From: a virus
Length of the DNA stretch: 42,014 bases
Strand: one strand, 5' to 3'
Virus record (IMG/VR): IMGVR_UViG_3300033146_001020
Coordinates: 1 to 42,014 of that record
Shown: positions 15,233 to 23,409 of the stretch, in pieces
Layout of the letters: the number at the start of each line of letters is the position of its first letter
Numbering within the stretch: the first letter of the stretch is position 1
The notes under the pieces: model-generated
What the model saw: the letters and a program-made list of their open reading frames with translations, nothing else
The model's database searches: none
Told to the model about the DNA's origin: nothing
Translations under genes and position numbers: made by a program

Positions 15233-16555
15233 TTATTCTTCTCCTTGTTGTGAGGCTTCTACTAAATTTTGTAATTCTTCATAAGAGGGATTAGAGATAT
15301 AATTATTTACATTAGTTATCATTCCATTGTCTGGTAAATTTAATCCTTCTAAAATACTTGTTTCATCTCCTGTTGGCATAATATCTTTTAAAGTTTCTTG
15401 TAAACTTTTTGCATCATCTTTAGTACCCATTAATTTCTTTTTAATTTCATCAATCAAAGTAGGTTCATTATCCCTCATCTTTTCAAGTTCTAATGCAGTT
15501 TGTTTAATGGCATACATTTCTGCTGCAACATCTGCTACATATTGAGAACCCATTGTACTGAAATCAGCAGTGCTTTGTTCAAATCCAAACCAACTTCCCA
15601 CTTTAGATGCTGCAAATTTATTATAATAATCTACAAACTTGTTAAACATTTTACCTATTCTATTTAAAGTATTTTCTATAGATGTAGCCCAAGCATATTC
15701 TATTGATTTAATTGCATATTTAATAGAATTCCAAGTAATTGCCATATTATATCCTATCTTTTTTCTAAATATAATCACAGATGCAATCACTGCAGCAAAT
15801 GCAGCTAATGCCCATACTGGAATTAATCCTATTGCAGCACCAATCCCTATAATTGCCATCAAAGCTAAAGTTAGCCATTTTAACCAAGTGGGAATCTCAG
15901 TTTGGAATGTTGCAGTGACTAATGCAATAGAAGCGACTATTGCTAAAATTGGTGCTAACATCCCTCTAAACATTAATAAATATATAAAATTAAATATTGG
16001 TTTTAATCCCAAGAATACAATTCCAAACATAGTTAAGATTCCTCCTATTGCTCCAATTACTAATAAAGTTTTAGTTAATAATTTTTGATTATTATCTATC
16101 CAAAAAACCATAGCATCTGCAATCCCCCTTATTGTTGGAATAAAAGGCATTAATACATTATTTAATGCTTCGCCTACTGCTAACCATACTGAATCAGTTA
16201 CTCCTTTAAACATATCAAATACTGTAACTGCTCCTTCTACTGAATGTGCCACATCTTGAAATACTTTTGTAGAAGATTTCCAAATTTGGTTGAATACTCT
16301 TGAGATTGCCATTCCAAAGAACATCATAGACAAAGCCCACCCATCAAATCTATTAAAGAATTTGTTCAAAGAATTTCCTACTCTTTTAAACATCATTTTA
16401 GTTTGCATCATTTGAGGTTTCAAACTTTTAAATCCTTGTTTTAATTGATTTAACCCTTTTGTTAAAAAACCCATTTGGGATTTTATTTTCTTAAAAGTAG
16501 CAGACATCTCATCCTTTGCTTGTAATAAAACAGTTATAATTTCTTGAGTATTCAT
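15233..16555 (-). CDS. Tail tape measure protein
   Basis: 440 residues. The N-terminus (IITVLLQAKDEMSATFKKIKSQM) is the classic tape-measure start, followed by a Lys/Met-rich coiled coil to about 60, then several long hydrophobic segments at about 160-275 that may form the membrane channel at DNA entry, and an amphipathic C-terminus. At the usual 0.15 nm per residue the length implies a tail of roughly 65 nm, short for a siphovirus. Overlaps the chaperone gene by 4 nt. Confidence 0.9.
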   Translation of the reverse strand: MNTQEIITVLLQAKDEMSATFKKIKSQMGFLTKGLNQLKQGFKSLKPQMMQTKMMFKRVGNSLNKFFNRFDGWALSMMFFGMAISRVFNQIWKSSTKVFQDVAHSVEGAVTVFDMFKGVTDSVWLAVGEALNNVLMPFIPTIRGIADAMVFWIDNNQKLLTKTLLVIGAIGGILTMFGIVFLGLKPIFNFIYLLMFRGMLAPILAIVASIALVTATFQTEIPTWLKWLTLALMAIIGIGAAIGLIPVWALAAFAAVIASVIIFRKKIGYNMAITWNSIKYAIKSIEYAWATSIENTLNRIGKMFNKFVDYYNKFAASKVGSWFGFEQSTADFSTMGSQYVADVAAEMYAIKQTALELEKMRDNEPTLIDEIKKKLMGTKDDAKSLQETLKDIMPTGDETSILEGLNLPDNGMITNVNNYISNPSYEELQNLVEASQQGEE

Positions 16556-16761
16556 CTTTTCCTCTGATTTACTTTTTGTTGTTTTCTGTATTTCTTTAAT
16601 CTTTTTAACAAATTTAATATAAAATTTATTGGGGCTTCATTAATTTCTTCATAACTCCAATGATATTCTTGGATTAATACGAACATGATTTCTTCATAAT
16701 AATCATCAGAGGATTTAGATTCCCCTCTTACTAGATTATCTATTCTTTGCTGGAAGTTCAT
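16552..16761 (-). CDS. Tail assembly chaperone, C-terminal partner (GT-like)
   Basis: 69 residues from ATG 16761; the same frame is open from a GTG at 16779. The sequence YYEEIMFVLIQEYHWSYEEINEAPINFILNLL closely resembles the T part of gpG/gpGT chaperones, which bind the tape measure. It overlaps the upstream chaperone and lies immediately before the tape measure. The frame is +1 relative to the upstream gene, so a fused product would need a +1 or -2 shift rather than the usual -1. Confidence 0.7.
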   Translation of the reverse strand: MNFQQRIDNLVRGESKSSDDYYEEIMFVLIQEYHWSYEEINEAPINFILNLLKRLKKYRKQQKVNQRKR

Positions 16762-17089
16762 GTTTAGATGTATCAACACATAATTTAGTTAATGGTTCAA
16801 TTAATTGAAATAAATTAGATGTTACAAATCTTTCTACTTCATCCTCTGGTAAATCTGGATAACTATTTGAAACCATTATCTTTTGAATTTCTGTTAATTT
16901 TGTTAAAGTATCTTCATCTAATAATTCCATTAACTCTTGTCCTGTTGAATTTTCTTCTAAAGTTGAAAATTTACTTAAGATACTAAATGCTTTTGGAAAA
17001 TATTTAAAGGGAATTGCTTTAAATATAAATTCTTCTTCTCCTATTTTGTAATTAATATCATATCTTATGCTAGTTGTTAATTTACTCAT
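16736..17089 (-). CDS. Tail assembly chaperone, N-terminal partner (G-like)
   Basis: 117 residues. Starts with beta-type YDINYKIGEEEFIFKAIPF, then helices ending with VERFVTSNLFQLIEPLTKL, matching gpG-type chaperones in size and placement between tail tube and tape measure. Overlaps the next frame by 26-44 nt depending on its start, and the upstream gene by 4 nt. Confidence 0.75.
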   Translation of the reverse strand: MSKLTTSIRYDINYKIGEEEFIFKAIPFKYFPKAFSILSKFSTLEENSTGQELMELLDEDTLTKLTEIQKIMVSNSYPDLPEDEVERFVTSNLFQLIEPLTKLCVDTSKHELPAKNR

Positions 17090-17394
17090 TCTTCTTTTCT
17101 CCCAAAGGTTTTTAATCCTTTGTCTTTCTTTTCTTCTACCGGTTTATTTACTAATTGATTATACTTAATTTCTAAATCTTCTAATTTATCAAATAACATA
17201 GCAAACTTGTAATCTTCTTGTTGAGCTTTAACTAAAGTCCAAATCATTGTCCATCTGCTATCTCCGAAGTTTTGTTTACAAAAAGTATCTACCTCATTAA
17301 ATATACTTAAAGGCATACCACTCACTTGAAAACTTCTAGTGATTAATTCACTTTCTACTCTATTCTTAAATTCATCTTCGTTCATTTCAATCAT
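17086..17394 (-). CDS. Small helical tail-module protein
   Basis: 102 residues, helical, with a charged C-terminal tail (KPVEEKKDKG). The segment VSGMPLSIFNEVDTFCKQNFGDSRW is reminiscent of small ribbon-helix-helix-like archaeal proteins, which would suggest DNA or protein binding, but there is no diagnostic motif. It is the first gene after the terminator-like hairpin that follows the tail tube gene, so it is probably expressed at a lower level than the tube. Confidence 0.6.
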   Translation of the reverse strand: MIEMNEDEFKNRVESELITRSFQVSGMPLSIFNEVDTFCKQNFGDSRWTMIWTLVKAQQEDYKFAMLFDKLEDLEIKYNQLVNKPVEEKKDKGLKTFGRKEE

Positions 17395-17397
17395 CTC

Positions 17398-17425
17398 TTC
17401 AAAAATAAAGGGTAAAAATACCCTT
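17398..17425 (-). terminator. Terminator or attenuator after the tail tube gene
   Basis: On the minus strand AAGGGTATTTTTACCCTT (17408-17425) forms a 7-bp hairpin followed directly by a U-rich run. It lies 7 nt after the tail tube stop. Partial termination here would boost tube protein over the downstream chaperones and tape measure. Confidence 0.6.
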
Positions 17426-17432
17426 ACTAAGT

Positions 17433-17942
17433 TTAAGCCCAGTCTGCTATTGCAGTTATTGCTGTTTTTGCAATTTGTAGATTTGCTACTCCTGCACTTG
17501 TAGTTGGACTTAATTTAAATGTGATAGTTCCTTTTAAGAAATCATCTGCTGAAGATTCTGGTTCAAAAGTAACTGCTCTAACATTGTTATAAATCCTACT
17601 ATAATAATTAGTTCCATCAGTGAACTGAATACCAATAGTTTTTTGGATTGCATCTCCATCTGATTTAAGACCTGCACCCCATTTGTATGTATCAAATAAT
17701 GTACTATCATCACCATATTCTAATATAACATCAAATGAAACTTCAATTTGTGTTCTAGGTTTAACTTTATCAATGTTTCCACCTCCAAAGACTGGATTAG
17801 ATTCTACTTCTTCTTCTCCGCCTGATTCACTAAAGTTAGTGATGCTTCCTGTTATTGTATCTGCTCCTGTTGCGATTGCATCTGGTTCTGTATCTACTGC
17901 ATTAATATATACTATTGCTTCTTCTGGTTGTATTGCTCCCAT
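17433..17942 (-). CDS. Major tail tube protein
   Basis: 169 residues. It begins GAIQPEEAIVYINAVDTE and has the alternating beta pattern of tail tubes, with DTITGSITNFSESGGEEEVESNPVFGGGNIDKVKP (quoted in part: residues 22-57) followed by QIEVSFDVILEYGD. The C-terminal GTITFKLSPTTSAGVANLQ matches tube proteins as well. It is the only tube-like gene, there is no sheath, and it is flanked by connectors and a terminator, all consistent with a siphovirus. Confidence 0.8.
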   Translation of the reverse strand: MGAIQPEEAIVYINAVDTEPDAIATGADTITGSITNFSESGGEEEVESNPVFGGGNIDKVKPRTQIEVSFDVILEYGDDSTLFDTYKWGAGLKSDGDAIQKTIGIQFTDGTNYYSRIYNNVRAVTFEPESSADDFLKGTITFKLSPTTSAGVANLQIAKTAITAIADWA

Positions 17943-17964
17943 TGTATTCTCCTTTGACTGTAAT

Positions 17965-18369
17965 TTATACGGTCATTCTTTTTAAACTCTTTCTGACCTT
18001 TTCTGGATAAAGCTCTTGTAAAGCTTTAACTGTCTTTTCGTAATAATGATATTGTCCTGATTTCTTAGTACCTTGATACCAACCTCTCTTACCATCGTTA
18101 TACCAAATATGATATGGTCTTGCGTTACCTTTGGATTGTGCTTTTGGTGTTCTGGATACTATTTGCCATTGTGTTCCTTTTGGAATCACACTTACAGCTT
18201 GAATCATTCCTTCAAACTGTTTAGGCATCTTGTCTATTAATATTCTTGAACCTTCTATTGCTTGTGTTTTTGTTAAGTTAGGTATCTCAGTTGTAATCCA
18301 TTTATCAAATTTTGTTAAATGTCTTGTAACTGCTCCAACCCCTGTAACTTTATAATTTACAGTAAACAT
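17965..18369 (-). CDS. HK97 gp10-like head-tail/tail completion protein
   Basis: 134 residues, basic. VTRHLTKFDKWITTEIPNLTK, then a central YHIWYNDGKRGWYQGTKKSG segment and a basic C-terminus, match the HK97 gp10 family that joins head and tail. Position two genes before the tail tube is canonical. One-base overlap with the upstream gene. Confidence 0.75.
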   Translation of the reverse strand: MFTVNYKVTGVGAVTRHLTKFDKWITTEIPNLTKTQAIEGSRILIDKMPKQFEGMIQAVSVIPKGTQWQIVSRTPKAQSKGNARPYHIWYNDGKRGWYQGTKKSGQYHYYEKTVKALQELYPEKVRKSLKRMTV

Positions 18370-18803
18370 TATCTCCTCTTAAAGGTTAATGTGATTGATT
18401 TTAAATGTACTTTGTTTTCATTAGGATTACTAAATGCAGGTACTTCATCCCAACCTGTTAATAATAATCCAGATATTGTTTTTAATCCAGAGATATTATC
18501 TATTTGGTCTAAAATATAATCTATGTTCTTTGTTTTCTTAGTATAAATATCTAACATAACTTGAATAGTATTAGTATTTTGTGTTCTATTGAAACTAAAT
18601 TCATCTTTACCTATGTTTGCAGTATTGATAACTACTTCTGGTAAATTAGTTGTTTTATCTGTATATGCTCCAAAGATATTAACTCCTGATACACCAGTAT
18701 TAGTATTATCATAATACTCTAGACTTGCAGCTACTAATAATGCTTTGATTTCTGTATAAATTGAGTTCCTCAAGGAACTATTACTTATTGTCATTCGGTT
18801 CAC
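18369..18803 (-). CDS. Tail terminator/completion protein
   Basis: 144 residues. N-terminal helix (NSIYTEIKALLVAA) followed by alternating strands including LPEVVINTANIGKDEFSF and VMLDIYTKKTKNIDYILDQI, ending LKSITLTFKRR. This is the size, fold pattern and position of tail-terminator proteins (gpU-like), between connector and tail tube. Confidence 0.65.
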   Translation of the reverse strand: MNRMTISNSSLRNSIYTEIKALLVAASLEYYDNTNTGVSGVNIFGAYTDKTTNLPEVVINTANIGKDEFSFNRTQNTNTIQVMLDIYTKKTKNIDYILDQIDNISGLKTISGLLLTGWDEVPAFSNPNENKVHLKSITLTFKRR

Positions 18804-18818
18804 AACCTAAAATTCTAG

Positions 18819-19196
18819 CTACGCTATTATTTTTGATAACCTTAAAGCTATCGCAACCATATTGTTCTCAACATAATAGTCTTCAAATGTTTTAACTTCA
18901 TAATCAACTGATTTAAAAGTTACTTTTTGTTTCATAAATACTGTAGTATTATAAGGAACTACTGCGTCCATGTCTCCTTCTTGTAAGTCTCCAAAAGGTA
19001 AATAATTTACCCTTCCTCCAAAAAGGTTATAAGGTACTATCCTTATAGATGTACTTGTTTCAGTAACATTTATCTCTGAACCATATTCATCATAAGAAAT
19101 ACTATCTTTAGAATAAAAAGAAGCGTCACTTGCCAACTTACCAGTTGCAAAGACTTTCTTTTCTAATTTATTCCTAAATTTAGTATCTAAACTCAT
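18819..19196 (-). CDS. Head closure protein candidate
   Basis: 125 residues, beta-rich, with KVFATGKLASDASFYS and KVTFKSVDYEVKTFEDYYVENN. Similar strand patterns occur in head-closure (gp16/gpFII-like) proteins. Starts in a 4-nt overlap with the connector gene, in the standard order. Confidence 0.65.
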   Translation of the reverse strand: MSLDTKFRNKLEKKVFATGKLASDASFYSKDSISYDEYGSEINVTETSTSIRIVPYNLFGGRVNYLPFGDLQEGDMDAVVPYNTTVFMKQKVTFKSVDYEVKTFEDYYVENNMVAIALRLSKIIA

Positions 19197-19843
19197 CTAT
19201 TATACCTGTATGTTTTAAATGAACCGAGTTTACCTATTAGTTCATTAATATCTGTTTTTAATTGTCTTACTCTATCAGCACTGAAATTAGAAGGGTCACT
19301 TATTGAAATTGCACCAACTGTTACATTTCCGCCTTCTTCTCCTGACTGACCATTTACTACAGTTTCAATAATCCTAAGAGAAACCCTCTTTGCAACTATT
19401 AATGTTACAGTAGGATTAACTGTTTCATAACCATAAGCATAACTTAATTTACAATTTTGTACACCTGTATAAGGTTGTGTACTACCATGAAAATGTAATT
19501 CTCCTTCTGTTTTATAAATAATATAATTTGCTGATGAAGTTCTTCCTTCTGTTAAAGTTATCCAATTCTCTGTTGCTGCTTCAATTCCATTTCTTTCAGT
19601 AGTAAAGCTTGTAATACTTATTAAAGGAGCATAATTAGTCCTTAGTATTCCTGACCCATCATAATCAAGATATTCATCTTCTACAACTTCATAACCCCAA
19701 GAAGTATTAGTTTCTCTTTTGAGTAAATCTGATTCTTGTTTAATCCATTCTTCTACTGTATCAGTAGATGGAGTGGTGGAACTAGTTATACTTAATCCAT
19801 TTAGTTCGTTTTTTATGTCTGTTGTATCGCAATATTTTGCCAT
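19193..19843 (-). CDS. Head-tail connector protein (gp6-like)
   Basis: 216 residues. AKYCDTTDIKNELNG at the N-terminus, a helix with VEEWIKQESDLLKRETNTSW, and APLISITSFTT and YAYGYETVNPTVTLIVAKRVSLRI later are typical of gp6/gp15 adaptor proteins that dock below the portal. First gene of the operon whose promoter lies at 19.88 kb, with AAGGAAG before the ATG. Confidence 0.75.
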   Translation of the reverse strand: MAKYCDTTDIKNELNGLSITSSTTPSTDTVEEWIKQESDLLKRETNTSWGYEVVEDEYLDYDGSGILRTNYAPLISITSFTTERNGIEAATENWITLTEGRTSSANYIIYKTEGELHFHGSTQPYTGVQNCKLSYAYGYETVNPTVTLIVAKRVSLRIIETVVNGQSGEEGGNVTVGAISISDPSNFSADRVRQLKTDINELIGKLGSFKTYRYNR

Positions 19844-19861
19844 TTTAGTCTTCCTTACTAT

Positions 19862-19900
19862 TATAACTCATAAGTTATCCTTTATATACTTATCGGTTTT
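19862..19900 (-). promoter_or_regulatory. Archaeal-type promoter with operator, connector/tail operon
   Basis: Minus strand: AAAACCGATA (BRE-like), TATA box AGTATATAAA, then GATAACTTATGAGTTATA at fixed spacing. The dyad TAACT-TATG-AGTTA (19864-19877) covers the expected transcription start, about 20 nt before ATG 19843. The same arrangement is present at 24.79 and 27.77 kb. Binding over the start site would normally repress. Confidence 0.75.
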
Positions 19901-19906
19901 GCAGGT

Positions 19907-20212
19907 TTATTTCCATAAAACTGTAAGTGCAAATACTATTAAAGTGATTGCACCAGTATATCCTGCTAATTTTAGATTCACTTTATCCATCTTTTTCCAT
20001 AAAGACTCCACAGATGATTTATCTGCTTTAGCTGTTAAGGATTTATTAATAAATGTTATGTGGTCATCTAGTTTACATAATATTTTATCTTGTTGTATTT
20101 TGTTTTCATTGCTATCTTCTTTACCAGATAATATATGTTCATCTAGTTTTGTCTCTATATTTTTAATATCACTTTTCATTATAGCAATCTCCACTTCTAC
20201 TTTTTGTTTCAT
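19907..20212 (-). CDS. Coiled-coil protein with C-terminal membrane anchor (XhlA-like topology)
   Basis: 101 residues. A long charged coiled coil (about 5-75) ends in one hydrophobic helix (LAGYTGAITLIVFALTVLW) at the C-terminus. This topology matches XhlA-type lysis accessory proteins, but the position directly after the capsid terminator is unusual for lysis genes. It could instead anchor capsid assembly to the membrane. It overlaps the shared promoter region downstream. Confidence 0.55.
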   Translation of the reverse strand: MKQKVEVEIAIMKSDIKNIETKLDEHILSGKEDSNENKIQQDKILCKLDDHITFINKSLTAKADKSSVESLWKKMDKVNLKLAGYTGAITLIVFALTVLWK

Positions 20213-20220
20213 TTTAGTTA

Positions 20221-20250
20221 ATTAAATAAAAATAAGGGGAAATCCCCTTA
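20221..20250 (-). terminator. Terminator after the major capsid gene
   Basis: Minus-strand TAAGGGG / CCCCTTA form a perfect 7-bp stem with a 4-nt loop (20233-20250), followed by TTTTTATTTAAT. It sits 6 nt after the capsid stop, in the same arrangement as the hairpin after the tail tube gene. Confidence 0.7.
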
Positions 20251-20256
20251 AAAAAT

Positions 20257-21159
20257 TTAAGCAATATAAGAAGTGATGGTACAAATACCAGCCCCTCTAA
20301 GAACTTTTGCGTCGTAATCAACTACACCAACTACTTTGTGTTGTCTGTAATCAATTTCTAAATCCCTTAAGATATAAGGCATTCTTTTGTAAAGAGTTCC
20401 AAATGGTGGTACACCTTGTTGGTCTTTACCTAACATTAAAGCTTTAGCTTCATTTGAAGCAGTGGTTACTGATTCAGTAGCAAATACTTCAATACCTAAG
20501 ATAGTTCCAATTAAACCAGTTTTAGCAACTTGGTCACCGAAGTAATCAAATCTTTTAAATTGGTCTTCATCTTCTAAACTAGCTAATTGGTCATAGTTTA
20601 CAACGATTGCATAAGGATTAACTTTTGCTTTTCTTAATACTTTTTTAGCACTAACTAAAGTACTATAATCTAGAGTATCAGTAGATGCAACTGAAGTTCC
20701 ACCACCAACAAAGATATTACCTGATGCTCCTGCTACAACTGTAGAGTAAATATCAGCGTCAATCATTAATGCTAAAGCATAACCTAATTGTTCAACCATT
20801 TCATTCATAACTGGGATGAATGCTCTGTCTAATTCTTTCTGTGAAACTTGCATACCAGTTGCACCTTCACTTGGACTAAAAACTACTTGAGTTTTAGTAA
20901 AGTCTTGGTAACTTACTGCTGCTGTTTCTGCTACTGCTGAAGCTGCTACTGGTGCAACCCCTACTGTAACATTGAAAGTATCTCCTGCTACATTAGTTCT
21001 ATTATATACTTTACCTAATTTTTCAAGAATTAAGTTATCTTTTAAATATCCTAATGTTTCTTTTTCCCATAATTCTGGGTTTACATGTCCTGCACTTGTG
21101 TCTGATGTAATAAAAGCATTAGCATCAAATGCGTGGATTGCAAATTCTCTTGTATCCAT
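20257..21159 (-). CDS. Major capsid protein (HK97 fold)
   Basis: 300 residues. The N-arm (about 1-60) has NPELWEKETLGYLKDNLIL, followed by an E-loop/spine region with VSYQDFTKTQVVFSPSEGA and the long P-domain helix (about 115-145). The A-domain includes SAKKVLRKAKVNPYAIVVNY and GTILGIEVFAT, and KVVGVVDYDAKVLRGAG closes the protein. Order after scaffold and protease and before connectors supports it. It has no fused protease or scaffold domain; a separate scaffold gene lies just upstream. Confidence 0.85.
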   Translation of the reverse strand: MDTREFAIHAFDANAFITSDTSAGHVNPELWEKETLGYLKDNLILEKLGKVYNRTNVAGDTFNVTVGVAPVAASAVAETAAVSYQDFTKTQVVFSPSEGATGMQVSQKELDRAFIPVMNEMVEQLGYALALMIDADIYSTVVAGASGNIFVGGGTSVASTDTLDYSTLVSAKKVLRKAKVNPYAIVVNYDQLASLEDEDQFKRFDYFGDQVAKTGLIGTILGIEVFATESVTTASNEAKALMLGKDQQGVPPFGTLYKRMPYILRDLEIDYRQHKVVGVVDYDAKVLRGAGICTITSYIA

Positions 21160-21165
21160 TTTAAT

Positions 21166-21573
21166 TTATCCTCTATATTTATTTGTTTTGTCTAAAAACT
21201 TCTCCCATGCTTCTTGACTTCCTTTGTTAATATCTGTAAGGTCTTCTTCTGTAAAGGAAGGTGCTGAAGGTACATTTGGAGAGGGTGACTGTGATATAAT
21301 TTGTTTAGATTGTCCAATCTGAGAATTAAGAGTCTTAACTTCTTCTTCGTGTTGTTTCTTTTGTTCTAACACTAAAGATTCCATTTTCTTTTTCTCTTCT
21401 TCAATCTCTTGTAATTTCTTCTTCATATCAAGCATTTCTTGTTCTTTAGCTATTTGCTCTCTGATTTCTTTCTCTTTTGCTTCTGCATCAGATTTAGCTT
21501 TAGCTTCTTCTTTTTGCTTGATTTCTTGTTCTATCTTTTCAATATCTTCATTTTTTACTTCTTCATCTGCCAT
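21166..21573 (-). CDS. Scaffolding protein
   Basis: 135 residues, almost entirely Lys/Glu-rich coiled coil (about 1-95), then a short Pro/Ser linker (SQSPSPNVPSAPSF) and a C-terminal helix that would bind the capsid. This is the usual design of a capsid scaffold and it directly precedes the capsid gene. The leader AGGTGAAATGAAATG is shared with the next gene upstream. Confidence 0.7.
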   Translation of the reverse strand: MADEEVKNEDIEKIEQEIKQKEEAKAKSDAEAKEKEIREQIAKEQEMLDMKKKLQEIEEEKKKMESLVLEQKKQHEEEVKTLNSQIGQSKQIISQSPSPNVPSAPSFTEEDLTDINKGSQEAWEKFLDKTNKYRG

Positions 21574-21583
21574 TTCATTTCAC

Positions 21584-21997
21584 CTATTTGTATTTCAATA
21601 ATTCTTCATTATGATGTTTGATTATTGCTTGTTTCTCTTTTAATGTTTCTTCAAGATTCTTTATCATTTCTTTCTTAGCATAGATTTCCATACCATAATT
21701 ATAAATGAATCTTTCATTAACAATCTTTTGTTGTGCAATTAAATATTTTTTATATTTATCTTCTTTTTCATATTCAAAATCTGGTTTAATCTTTAAACAT
21801 TTATCAATTACTAATTGTTTAATATCTTGTTTAAGTTTGTATTCATCTTCCATGAATTGAAGAGTTTTCTTCTCAAATGGAATACTAATATTTAACTTCT
21901 CAAGATTGATTTCTTCAAGTTTAATTTTGTCTTGAATATGTTTTACTATACTTTTTTGTTCATCTGCTTTTAAAGCATTCTTTCCAATTTCTGTCAT
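21584..21997 (-). CDS. Coiled-coil head-module protein
   Basis: 137 residues, highly charged helical/coiled-coil sequence throughout (for example IKNLEE and ETLKEKQAII near the end). No membrane segment or catalytic motif. Between glycosyltransferase and scaffold, it may assist capsid assembly. AGGTGA ribosome-binding site. Confidence 0.6.
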   Translation of the reverse strand: MTEIGKNALKADEQKSIVKHIQDKIKLEEINLEKLNISIPFEKKTLQFMEDEYKLKQDIKQLVIDKCLKIKPDFEYEKEDKYKKYLIAQQKIVNERFIYNYGMEIYAKKEMIKNLEETLKEKQAIIKHHNEELLKYK

Positions 21998-22013
21998 TTC
22001 ATTTCACCTATGT

Positions 22014-22709
22014 TCAACGGTCTTTGACCCATAACCAATTCTGATTTATATGTTCTAACATTAAGTTAGTATCCACATAAACAGGTATGTCCTTTGCTTT
22101 TAAATCCAAATAAAATATTGAATCTGTATGCATTGAATATCTATCTGTATATTTAAACGGAAACTCTTTGAATATATTCTTTTTTATAAGAACACAACCA
22201 AGTCCCATTCCCCCTACTTGTTGAATCCCTTGACCCAACATTTTGTATCCTTCCTCTACCTCTACAAATTCTAATAAATTATCTTGGTAAGGTTGTTGGA
22301 TACATATTCTTCTTGGAGCGTCAGTAGAACCTTTAACACCTACTTCATATACCCCCCCTATAATATCTTTGTTTTTATTAAGTAATCTTTGTATAATATC
22401 AACTGGAACTATTATATCAGTTTCAATCATCATGATATAATCATAACCATTGTCTAATGCATATTGTCTTATGTATTCTGTTGAATGTGCTATAGACCTT
22501 CTACTTGTAGTATCTCTTGGTAGATGTATAATCTTTTTATACCCTTGTCTTCTTAGCTTGGATTGGTATGAGGTCCCTTTAGAGTTATCCACAACTAACC
22601 AATCATAGTTTTTATAACTTAAATTGGTTATAATCTTATACCATTGATGGAAGATATAATCCTTCCCACGATATGTCGGTGCTGCTACTAAAACTCTCGG
22701 TTCATCCAT
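22014..22709 (-). CDS. Glycosyltransferase family 2-like (GT-A)
   Basis: 231 residues. VLVAAPTYRG at 7-14 and WLVVDNSKG at 37-45 form the first GT-A strands, MMIETDIIVP at 93-102 supplies the metal-binding ETD in place of DxD, and GGMGLGCVLIKKNIF at about 165-180 is the acceptor-side loop. It transfers a sugar from an activated nucleotide sugar. Embedded between protease and scaffold in the head operon, it probably glycosylates a virion protein. The sugar nucleotidyltransferase at 39.9 kb could provide the donor. Both links are inference. Confidence 0.8.
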   Translation of the reverse strand: MDEPRVLVAAPTYRGKDYIFHQWYKIITNLSYKNYDWLVVDNSKGTSYQSKLRRQGYKKIIHLPRDTTSRRSIAHSTEYIRQYALDNGYDYIMMIETDIIVPVDIIQRLLNKNKDIIGGVYEVGVKGSTDAPRRICIQQPYQDNLLEFVEVEEGYKMLGQGIQQVGGMGLGCVLIKKNIFKEFPFKYTDRYSMHTDSIFYLDLKAKDIPVYVDTNLMLEHINQNWLWVKDR

Positions 22710-22728
22710 TTCAAATCATCTCAATTAA

Positions 22729-23409
22729 CTACACTATTGCTACTGTAGTTCTGGGATTGATAGGGTTATTATCTAAAGCTAAACCCAATATCTTTCCACC
22801 CATTAACTTACCTTCTGATTTCATATTAGAAGGTATGTGTGCTTCAATACTCATGCTTTTATACTTTTGTATTTGTTTAATATATCTTTTATCTATCAAT
22901 GCTTTAATCCAAAGTTTACCTTTCTCATAAATTGCTTTGATTACTCTTAATACTCCTTTTCTTTCTGTTAAAGCTTTTTTATAAAACTCTTTAGTAGGAA
23001 GGTGACTATACTTCATAATTAGTTCTTTGTATTCTGAATGAGAAATTCCACCAAAGATTCCTCCTTCATTGATTTGTTTAGCAAAATCCATTAATGCTGA
23101 TTCAGTAAATTGTGTTCCTTCTAAATTAGGTAAGGTATCAGTTAAAACTCCTTCTATATAATAATTTCCATCTTCTGCATGAGTTACAAAAGTATCTTCT
23201 TTAATATCTAAATCAAAAGTATAAAAGTTAAAATCAAAGCCATGTGCTACCCATTTACCGTCTACTTTCTTTAATTTAGATTTAGTACTTTGCCATGCAG
23301 TTTTAGCTGCAATATTAGAATCCTTTGTTCTGTTTAAAGAACCAACATAAACTTGTTTATAATAATCTTGGACAGGTTTAGGTAAACTGGAAATATGCTC
23401 TGGAATCAT
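22729..23409 (-). CDS. ChaB-domain fused to prohead protease
   Basis: 226 residues. Residues 5-53 match a ChaB-like domain (SLPKPVQDYYKQVY...AAKTAW...GKW). The rest resembles XkdF/U35-type prohead proteases: YYIEGVLTDT near 84-92, candidate catalytic His124 in GGISHSEY, and Ser187 in KSMSIEAHIP. Such proteases mature the capsid and scaffold. The ChaB fusion also occurs in other phages; its function is unknown. It overlaps the portal gene by 4 nt. Confidence 0.75.
   Translation of the reverse strand: MIPEHISSLPKPVQDYYKQVYVGSLNRTKDSNIAAKTAWQSTKSKLKKVDGKWVAHGFDFNFYTFDLDIKEDTFVTHAEDGNYYIEGVLTDTLPNLEGTQFTESALMDFAKQINEGGIFGGISHSEYKELIMKYSHLPTKEFYKKALTERKGVLRVIKAIYEKGKLWIKALIDKRYIKQIQKYKSMSIEAHIPSNMKSEGKLMGGKILGLALDNNPINPRTTVAIV

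Noticed and set aside
15639-16088. 149-codon plus-strand frame over the tape measure
   Set aside because: It mirrors the hydrophobic part of the tape measure gene and stands alone in an arm transcribed the other way.
16736-16790. Classical -1 ribosomal frameshift in the tail chaperones
   Set aside because: The second frame is +1 relative to the first and no X-XXY-YYZ heptamer is visible in the overlap.
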